DNA of 5,354 bases from Candidatus Sabulitectum sp. (GTDB taxonomy: Bacteria; Fermentibacterota; Fermentibacteria; Fermentibacterales; JCC-6), in NCBI GenBank assembly GCA_029934845.1, contig JAOZLN010000187.1:1-5354 (forward strand), read 5' to 3'. A model generated the notes under the pieces. It was not told where the DNA came from and ran no database searches. It saw only the letters and a program-made list of their open reading frames with translations. Shown here one piece after another: positions 1 to 5,354 of this stretch; the stretch's first letter is position 1; every line of letters starts with the position of its first letter. The position numbers and the translations under genes were made by a program.

Positions 1-3
1 GGC

Positions 4-1245
4 TTACCTTATATAGCATCCCTTCTCAGTCTTCCCGTTCATATAAATTTCCTCAAGATCCTTCGTCCATAACATTTCCTTCCGGCCTTGAGCATTCATG
101 AAATTCGTCCCGAGCGAGTAACCAAACCCATAACAGTTGTATAAGGCAATTGCACGTTGCTTTTGACCCTTGGTCCAAGACCGGAGTATGGCGTAATACA
201 GCATCATTTTCACTGCATTCCGACCTGCCTCAGCGGGACTCATCTCCTCCCAACCCTTCGGGACATGATTTGAATAGAGAAACTCTCCCATCTTTTCCAT
301 GTACCAGAAAGTCATTTCATAAGCCGCTTCTGCAAGAGCTTCCTGAGACCACTTTAAAGTAATCCGCAAATGATTATTATCAATCCTTTTCACTTCATCA
401 TCTCTATTGAGATCGCGTCTATCAACAAATAGATATCGACCTGAACTAGTGTTCTCAAAATGAAATGTGCGGGCTAGTTTCCAGCTACTGGGCAGTACAG
501 ATATTCGAACGACAGGGCAACTACTTGAATCACTTATAAGCAGCTTTTCTCCGGGATAGTCAAATCCTGACACGTTTAAACCACTACGACTTCGGCGAAT
601 ATGCTGGTTTAGCTGCTTGCATAGTTTAGTGTTTGACAGGCTGTATGATTTGACTTCTCCAACTCCAGCAACAGTAATACAGTCTGCTTTATGCCCCCCG
701 GAAAGAATATGCAAATCAGCACCTTTGGATAAGCCCCGCCCTCTGGATCGGTGAACAAGAACTGCATCACCAACAAACAATCTGCTATCTGAAGGAATTG
801 CCTTATCCCTCCTCAGGTTGTCTATTAAGCGAGTACATGGCTTAGTGGAAAGCAACTCAGCTAAAGCACCTTTGAAACTGTTAATCATAAATGAGAAAAT
901 GAACGAGACTGCAGAGACAGATTCAGAATCTGTGAGGCGAAGATCAGCCAGCTCTTTCGGAATAGAACCAGTATTCTCATACGGACCTTTAAGTAGAAAC
1001 TCTTGAAATAGCTTCCCTCTGGGATGGAACTCAATGTCCCTTATTGAATCAGATAAGGTTTGTCTGAAAATCGAGAGAGGATCCTTACCTGAGTGAAAAA
1101 CTACTTCTCCAGCAAGGGCATATTCTAAAACTGATTTCAGGTCATTCCCTAATTCATATCCAATTAGACTAAAATCAACTGAATTTGCCAGTGCAACACG
1201 ATCCAAAACCTTCAACTCTGAATGTGATGTTTTCTTCTTCATCAT
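4..1245 (-). CDS. Putative PD-(D/E)XK nuclease, partner of the upstream helicase
   Basis: This is a 413-residue protein that I do not recognise as a named family. The middle contains what looks like a restriction-endonuclease-like core: a helix with KGALAELL (125-132, E130), an acidic strand GADLHIL (175-181, D177), then after a short turn the strand VAGVGEVKSY (192-201) with E197-V-K199, followed by a helix with QLNQH (211-215). A D-(20)-ExK spacing plus a downstream polar helix fits the PD-(D/E)XK catalytic pattern. The N-terminal 110 residues and the region after 230 are of unknown role; the C-terminal third is rich in aromatic residues (for example YNCYGFGY, 369-376). There is no signal peptide, and the hydrophobic run at 113-121 is too short to be a convincing membrane segment. 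The start is the first of two adjacent ATGs (1245), with GGAAGGG 7 bases upstream. It lies 24 bases after the helicase stop in the same reading frame, so translational coupling is likely. The inferred role is DNA cleavage by a helicase-nuclease effector. The gene call is firm; the nuclease function is moderately supported. Confidence 0.72.
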   Translation of the reverse strand: MMKKKTSHSELKVLDRVALANSVDFSLIGYELGNDLKSVLEYALAGEVVFHSGKDPLSIFRQTLSDSIRDIEFHPRGKLFQEFLLKGPYENTGSIPKELADLRLTDSESVSAVSFIFSFMINSFKGALAELLSTKPCTRLIDNLRRDKAIPSDSRLFVGDAVLVHRSRGRGLSKGADLHILSGGHKADCITVAGVGEVKSYSLSNTKLCKQLNQHIRRSRSGLNVSGFDYPGEKLLISDSSSCPVVRISVLPSSWKLARTFHFENTSSGRYLFVDRRDLNRDDEVKRIDNNHLRITLKWSQEALAEAAYEMTFWYMEKMGEFLYSNHVPKGWEEMSPAEAGRNAVKMMLYYAILRSWTKGQKQRAIALYNCYGFGYSLGTNFMNAQGRKEMLWTKDLEEIYMNGKTEKGCYIR

Positions 1246-1252
1246 TTGAGCA

Positions 1253-1259
1253 CCCTTCC
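1253..1259 (-). promoter_or_regulatory. Ribosome binding site of the putative nuclease gene
   Basis: GGAAGGG on the minus strand ends 7 bases before the first of two adjacent ATG codons. It decides for the first ATG (1245) over the second (1242), and it argues that the third gene is initiated independently even though it is in frame with the helicase. It lies wholly inside the 24-base gap between the two genes. Confidence 0.75.
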
Positions 1260-1262
1260 AAT

Positions 1263-1277
1263 AGCCATTTCATGGCT
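1263..1277 (-). other. Small inverted repeat over the helicase stop codon
   Basis: AGCCAT and ATGGCT form perfect 6-base arms around a 3-base loop. In the mRNA this gives a hairpin with a GAA loop that covers the last codons and the TGA of the helicase and sits 3 bases before the Shine-Dalgarno sequence of the nuclease gene. It has no U-tract, so it is not an intrinsic terminator. A ribosome finishing the helicase would melt it, which would fit coupled translation of the next gene. Arms this short can arise by chance. Confidence 0.3.
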
Positions 1278-4200
1278 GCAATGAAATTCTCAGATTCTCA
1301 AAATCGGATTCGCTTCCACCTAGGATCTCAAGCAGCTCTTCCTGACGGGGCTGACCAAAGGCCAACCTGTACAGCGCCAGGCTCTTCTTCAGTCTTTTCA
1401 GCATGGACTCTTCCCTGCTGAAGGGAAGCATCGGGATGACTCTTCTTACCTTGCTGGGGTTTGGCCCATCTTCAAAAATCCAGTATGGAAAGATTCCATT
1501 GGAATCTTCACCATTCTCCAATGCAAGATTGAACAGGGCTTCCCAGGGGTCGCATATCCCCTGAACTTTCATTCTTCGCAAAGCCTCCATACCAAAATAT
1601 GAAGCAATGTTCTTCCTGACTGCATGCCCCTTATACCTGTGTACTCTGCCCTCTCTCTGTTCCAGATCAACTGGATTACTAGGCAGGTTCCAGTGCCAGA
1701 TCTCGTGGCAGTAAGTGTGAAAATCCAGCCCCTCCTGCCCTATGGATGTACTTGCGAGTACAAAGGGGCGGAATGGTGAGTTGAAGGCTTCACGAACCGT
1801 CCCCGCTCTGACAATATCACTGTCCTTTTCACCGACAAGATCGGCAAACCTCAATGCAAACCGGCACCGCATTCTGAAAGAGTCCTTGCTTACTTCTCCA
1901 TCATGAATACCCAGTTGATCCACAGCAATACTGGAGACTCGAAGGGATAGAGAATCATGCATGCTCGCTGCGACAGTTTTAACAACCTCGGAATCCTCGT
2001 GATCAAACAGCCCCAAAGATTCTTTAAGTACATGTGCATACTCATCAAGAACAGCTTGCAGGTTGCCATCGATGGCGTAGTGGAGAGTGGCTCGCCACAA
2101 AGGAATATCCTGACCATGCAGGTGTCTTATCAACAATTGAGAATCCGGATTGTTAAAAAGGGATCTGAACCCGTTTGCCACAGTTGCAGCTGCACTCATA
2201 AGTACAGGATCATCCCAGGACAGAGAAGGTGCTATTCTATGCAACGCTCTCGCAGCACAGATTGCCGGACTGCCCAGAGCAATCTCTGAAACAATCTCTA
2301 GTAAATCCTCCGGCATTGAGCCGAGTGCAAAATCAGGCGAGAATGCGCTTGCGAAAAGATCTACATGCTCGGGAAAACCTTCACCATCCCTGCCGGAACC
2401 GGTACCAACTTCTTTCCAGCCTCCCCATTTCAGTGAACACCAGCGGAAGAGTTTCTCCTTGAACCTGGCATTCATATCCATTTTAGCAAACACAGCCCAG
2501 TGCCAGCTTAAATCGTGGCGGACAGAATCTTCAGCATAAGCACCAAACCCCTCAACAACAGGGGCAAGTTTCTCCCGGATCAGAGCAAGCACATCACCCG
2601 ACTCAGGTAAACCACCCTTACCCCAGTCAAGAGCCATCTGAAAGGGATCAACAGAAGCAGCCAGAGAAGGACTGGGATAATGCAGTATCAATGAGGACAT
2701 ACCTGCAGGCTTACCATCAACCACTGGAAACCGAAGAAACTGACGCACTGCTCTGTGCAGCTCGGAATACTCCACTACTTTGTTGGAAGAGCGCACCATT
2801 CGACGCTCGGATTCATAGGAACAGATGGATGCGATAGCATCAGGAACAACATTCCATGATGAAAACACCAGGCTTTTCGTGGGAGACTCATCAAAAGCAA
2901 ATACTTCGCTTGATTTGTAGTACGGCAGTGAAGGTGGCATCCAAAGCAGTTTCCACTGCCCTTGGTCTACAGTCATATCAATCAGACGACGCAATCTGGG
3001 ATTTCCAGGCTCAAATGGTAAAAAATCTCGAATTGATTCTTCAGTAATAAGGTAAGGTAGATACTTGCGAAAAGCATCAAGGGAATCCTTCGTGGGATTC
3101 TCCATCAGCTTCTCAAAATTCTTCTTAAAAACATACCCCTTCATAAAATTCAACAGATAAGGGGCTGACTTCCAGTATTCAATCACATTACCCGCCGACA
3201 AAGTAGCTGCAAACCTGGCAGTACCAACAGCCTGCTTAAGATCGGCAACACACAATTCAGCAGCAACAGGCACCTCTACAAGCATGGAATTCCTGTCACT
3301 GGTAAATCCTACTCTTTCTGTTCTAACCATTACAGACATAAGTAAGCTTCGCAGCGATTCCTGAACCACTCTCATATCCGAATCACCATGACCACCAACC
3401 AGTGCATTGCGGTAAGCCTCAAGATTAAGTTTAACTTCTTCCAGCTTCTCCGGTGAATCGAACAAAAAGCTTAAAGTCTCAATGAAATCCGAGTAGTGGT
3501 TCTCATCTTCATTTGAAAGTGTGTACATTTTGTAGGGAGTTGCGGACAACATCAGTACACGCGCATGAGTTCCTGAATCAGGATCTACAAAATTCATCAA
3601 ACTCTTTGCCAGAAAAGCCGCTTCGTCTTCCCCGTGCAGTAGTTTCTTAAACCTTTGAAATTCATCCAGAATTACCAGGTCAGGCTCCAGCTTGCTGATG
3701 CATACCCTTGCAAGTTTCTGCCGCAGCTCCGCAACAACTCCGTTACGTATACGAATAAGAGGGGCATCAGGATTATCTCTCACATACAGATAGCCGGTTA
3801 TGCATAAATCAATTCGTCTGCACAATTCCCGATCACCCAACACCGCTTCCCTGAACTCTACAGAAGTATCCAAATCGAACTTTTTCTTAGAATTCCTGCA
3901 GTATTCCTTCCAGTGAGTAATGGAGACATGGCACCTGAGCATTTTCTTGAACCCTACCGAGGTAAAAGCTGACTTGAGCATACGGTAGATCAAAACTCGT
4001 TCCTCCCAGGTACCCATATTCGACTTCATTTCAAAAGTTGTACCGGGAGTAAAGCTGATAAAGTTAAGCTTCCTGCTGTCAAGTTTCTTCAAGTGATAAG
4101 GCAGCAGTGTAAGCCGTGAAGCCATTGCATAGTCTTTCTCACCTGTAATATTCAAACGATTGATATTCTGCCTTGCAATGGCCGCATTTGAACAGACATA

Positions 4201-4419
4201 CACCACATCAATCCTGTCAATCTTTCCATCCAGCTGCATCTTCTCTATTGCCAGGGCAATAATTCCCTTTGCAACAAGCGTTTTACCCAGACCAACCTCA
4301 TCTGCAATCAGGAACTTCATTGCAGGATCAGCATCTTCATACATACGCCTGTACACGTACTCTACAGTACGCTGCTGAAATGGCTTTAGGGAGGCAAGTA
4401 CCGCAGAAGAATCTTTCAT
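1270..4419 (-). CDS. Large SF2 (RapA/SNF2-like) DEAD/DEAH-type helicase, probable defence-system helicase
   Basis: This is a cytoplasmic ATP-dependent nucleic-acid helicase or translocase of 1049 residues. The first RecA-like domain shows a Q-motif-like LKPFQQR (11-17), Walker A ADEVGLGKT (39-47, K46), motif Ia around VVYVCSNAA (72-80), motif II LDEFQRF (251-257, D252/E253) and motif III LSATP (291-295). The second RecA domain has motif IV KSLVFSSW (515-522), motif V ASTSIGQEGLDF (889-900) and motif VI QREGRVHR (921-928, with both arginines). The ADEVGLGKT form is typical of RapA and SNF2-like proteins, while DEFQ replaces the usual DEAH. About 350 mainly helical residues separate motifs IV and V, and about 120 separate Ia and II. 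I recall similar insertions in a widespread family of uncharacterised helicases, so they look like family features and not damage. The start is supported by AAAGG 7 bases upstream and by the short distance to the Q-motif. It is followed after 24 bases by the putative nuclease gene. A defence role is inferred from context; the target and polarity are unknown. Confidence 0.94.
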   Translation of the reverse strand: MKDSSAVLASLKPFQQRTVEYVYRRMYEDADPAMKFLIADEVGLGKTLVAKGIIALAIEKMQLDGKIDRIDVVYVCSNAAIARQNINRLNITGEKDYAMASRLTLLPYHLKKLDSRKLNFISFTPGTTFEMKSNMGTWEERVLIYRMLKSAFTSVGFKKMLRCHVSITHWKEYCRNSKKKFDLDTSVEFREAVLGDRELCRRIDLCITGYLYVRDNPDAPLIRIRNGVVAELRQKLARVCISKLEPDLVILDEFQRFKKLLHGEDEAAFLAKSLMNFVDPDSGTHARVLMLSATPYKMYTLSNEDENHYSDFIETLSFLFDSPEKLEEVKLNLEAYRNALVGGHGDSDMRVVQESLRSLLMSVMVRTERVGFTSDRNSMLVEVPVAAELCVADLKQAVGTARFAATLSAGNVIEYWKSAPYLLNFMKGYVFKKNFEKLMENPTKDSLDAFRKYLPYLITEESIRDFLPFEPGNPRLRRLIDMTVDQGQWKLLWMPPSLPYYKSSEVFAFDESPTKSLVFSSWNVVPDAIASICSYESERRMVRSSNKVVEYSELHRAVRQFLRFPVVDGKPAGMSSLILHYPSPSLAASVDPFQMALDWGKGGLPESGDVLALIREKLAPVVEGFGAYAEDSVRHDLSWHWAVFAKMDMNARFKEKLFRWCSLKWGGWKEVGTGSGRDGEGFPEHVDLFASAFSPDFALGSMPEDLLEIVSEIALGSPAICAARALHRIAPSLSWDDPVLMSAAATVANGFRSLFNNPDSQLLIRHLHGQDIPLWRATLHYAIDGNLQAVLDEYAHVLKESLGLFDHEDSEVVKTVAASMHDSLSLRVSSIAVDQLGIHDGEVSKDSFRMRCRFALRFADLVGEKDSDIVRAGTVREAFNSPFRPFVLASTSIGQEGLDFHTYCHEIWHWNLPSNPVDLEQREGRVHRYKGHAVRKNIASYFGMEALRRMKVQGICDPWEALFNLALENGEDSNGIFPYWIFEDGPNPSKVRRVIPMLPFSREESMLKRLKKSLALYRLAFGQPRQEELLEILGGSESDFENLRISLQP

Positions 4420-4478
4420 TTATAAGCCTTTGCTTCTCATCTTTTCAGAACAAGAGAACAGTAAAAGAAATCCAAATT
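4420..4478 (-). other. Short intergenic gap between nucleotidyltransferase and helicase genes
   Basis: This AT-rich 59-base gap carries the weak AAAGG site of the helicase. I see no convincing -35/-10 pair, no terminator-like stem with a U-tract, and no strong dyad. Read-through transcription from the nucleotidyltransferase gene into the helicase is therefore the simplest interpretation. The gap is wider than the 24 bases between the next two genes, so a weak internal promoter cannot be excluded. Confidence 0.5.
4427..4431 (-). promoter_or_regulatory. Weak ribosome binding site of the helicase gene
   Basis: AAAGG on the minus strand lies 7 bases before the ATG at 4419, the same spacing as in the next gene. 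It is a short match to the Shine-Dalgarno consensus. No better candidate start lies nearby, because an in-frame TAA directly abuts the ATG. Confidence 0.5.
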
Positions 4479-5354
4479 CTACTTTTTTATCCATGGCCCG
4501 CCTGAAAGCCACTTTTTGTTGAACGGAAGTTCACTTTGAAAACTCAACGTTGGTTCCATTAGAAAATCTCTAATGAAAGTGATCAATTCTTCCAAGCTAT
4601 CAGGAGATGCAATTGATCGGGATCGTTTAACAAATGCCAGCCACTGAATATTCTTAACTGAATCATTTGCGAAAGCATTCGTAAGAGCTACCGGTAAAGA
4701 ATGCGGTATCTCAGTATTACGCCTTTCAAAAGTTGCTCTTATTGCTTTTGAGGTTGCTATACCGTCAAAACTGAACATCTTACTCATCATCCAGATATCG
4801 CTGAAATCTTTCATACGACTATTGGCAATACCAAGTTTTACCATAGCTTCATACTTCTCAGCAACTACGGAGTATCTTGAGTAAGTACGCAGGAAAGGTG
4901 CTGGTATATTCAGGATTGTCGGGAATTCATTCATCTCTGGCTCAGGAAAAATTGCATCTCCAAATCCAATGTCAATTTGCATAGGAATTAGTGCTCCTTT
5001 AAGAGAAGCACATAATTCAATCCTGATCCCATTGTATTCCTGCAATCCTCTGATTTCCTTAGCTTTAACGGAATCTGTATCAAATACCAATCCATCAGGG
5101 AATTCCGCATTACTTAAAGACTTAAACACTTCAATCATCCTGCTGGCTGAATCCTCTCCATACCCAAGAAAATCCATGTCTCGGGTCACACGATAGGGAT
5201 TACCTTCCCACACAAGAAACATCAGCCCACCCTTAAGCACAAAGTTATCAGCATACTCAGACTTACTAAGCCTGTACAGCAGCCTCTCCTGTGCATATCT
5301 GGTAAGAACTAAATTGAAATCCTCTTTTTTCTCTCTCGAATAATTTAGAAGTTT
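4479..5354 (-). CDS. AbiEii/AbiGii-type nucleotidyltransferase toxin family protein, 5' end missing
   Basis: This gene encodes a DUF1814 (AbiEii/AbiGii) nucleotidyltransferase, the toxin class of type IV toxin-antitoxin systems. Relatives such as the mycobacterial MenT toxins transfer nucleotides to tRNA; the substrate here is unknown. The frame stays open to the window edge and gives 291 visible residues. The first in-frame GTG (base 5240) is not the start, because the family's conserved N-terminal helix (RYAQERLLYRLSKSEYADNF, residues 19-38) lies upstream of it. About 10-20 residues are probably missing. Numbering from the first visible residue, the KGG turn is at 41-43, the catalytic pair is TRDMDF (D59, D61), and a third acidic strand is QIDIGFGD (D128). 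The conserved EKYEAMVKLG (166-175) and NSRMKDFSDI (178-187) follow, with a typical GGPW close to the C-terminus. All motifs are intact, so it is probably active. It is the first gene of the visible cassette, 59 bases before the helicase. An AbiEi-like antitoxin would be expected just upstream, outside the window. Some family members act without a recognisable antitoxin. Confidence 0.92.
   Translation of the reverse strand, partial: KLLNYSREKKEDFNLVLTRYAQERLLYRLSKSEYADNFVLKGGLMFLVWEGNPYRVTRDMDFLGYGEDSASRMIEVFKSLSNAEFPDGLVFDTDSVKAKEIRGLQEYNGIRIELCASLKGALIPMQIDIGFGDAIFPEPEMNEFPTILNIPAPFLRTYSRYSVVAEKYEAMVKLGIANSRMKDFSDIWMMSKMFSFDGIATSKAIRATFERRNTEIPHSLPVALTNAFANDSVKNIQWLAFVKRSRSIASPDSLEELITFIRDFLMEPTLSFQSELPFNKKWLSGGPWIKK

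Noticed and set aside
150..1006. Plus-strand open frames of 70 and 62 codons opposite the nuclease gene
   Set aside because: They are shadows of the coding strand, with no family-like motif, and do not fit the one-directional gene layout.
1263..1277. Intrinsic terminator between helicase and nuclease genes
   Set aside because: The stem is only 6 base pairs and no U-tract follows it; the next gene's ribosome binding site begins almost at once.
1890..2117. Minus-strand 75-codon frame inside the helicase
   Set aside because: It is an alternative frame of the helicase insertion with no recognisable motif, and the overlapping helicase frame shows clear family-like sequence.
1957..2539. Plus-strand open frames of 110, 129 and 77 codons opposite the helicase
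   Set aside because: They lie antisense to a strongly conserved helicase gene, overlap one another in different frames, and their translations show low-complexity Ser/Pro/Arg composition with no domain signature.
4420..4440. Six-codon reading frame (MRSKGL) ending in TAA directly against the helicase ATG
   Set aside because: It could be a coupling leader peptide, but it has only a poor purine stretch upstream and a frame this short is expected by chance.
4160..4505. Plus-strand frames of 72 and 78 codons over the helicase start and intergenic gap
   Set aside because: They are antisense to the Walker A region, overlap one another, and their composition is not protein-like.
1..5354. CRISPR array, tRNA, insertion-sequence ends or attachment-site repeats
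   Set aside because: I saw no regularly spaced repeats, cloverleaf-like segment or terminal inverted repeats. Coding sequence covers almost the whole window.

Overview
The window is a compact, one-directional piece of a bacterial accessory region. Three protein genes, all on the minus strand, fill nearly all 5354 bases and run in transcription order from the right edge to the left. The order is an AbiEii/AbiGii-type nucleotidyltransferase (5354-4479, 5' end cut off by the window), a 1049-residue superfamily 2 helicase (4419-1270), and a 413-residue protein that looks like a PD-(D/E)XK nuclease (1245-4). The gaps are 59 and 24 bases. Each of the two downstream genes has a Shine-Dalgarno-like sequence 7 bases before its ATG, and I see no terminator or convincing promoter between genes, so one polycistronic mRNA is the simplest reading.

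The organism is a bacterium of moderate GC (about 45% by eye) using the standard code and Shine-Dalgarno initiation. No housekeeping or taxonomic marker is present, so I cannot place it further. These gene types travel widely by horizontal transfer and say little about the host lineage.

Functionally the set resembles an anti-phage defence cassette. The helicase is the most recognisable part: it has a RapA/SNF2-like Walker A segment (ADEVGLGKT), a DEFQ motif II, SATP motif III, and well-preserved motifs V and VI. A large helical region of about 350 residues lies between motifs IV and V. The third gene carries a D-(20)-ExK arrangement with a downstream Q/H helix, which fits a restriction-endonuclease-like fold and would give the helicase a nuclease partner. 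The first gene belongs to the toxin half of type IV (AbiE) toxin-antitoxin systems. Its antitoxin, if present, should lie just beyond the right edge.

The most interesting points are these. A helicase-nuclease pair sits behind an AbiE-type module in one apparent operon, and I do not recognise this as a named defence system. The nuclease assignment is not obvious from overall similarity. The helicase and nuclease genes lie in the same reading frame, separated by a single TGA and eight open codons. Together with a small hairpin on that stop codon, this suggests translational coupling or occasional read-through to a fused protein.
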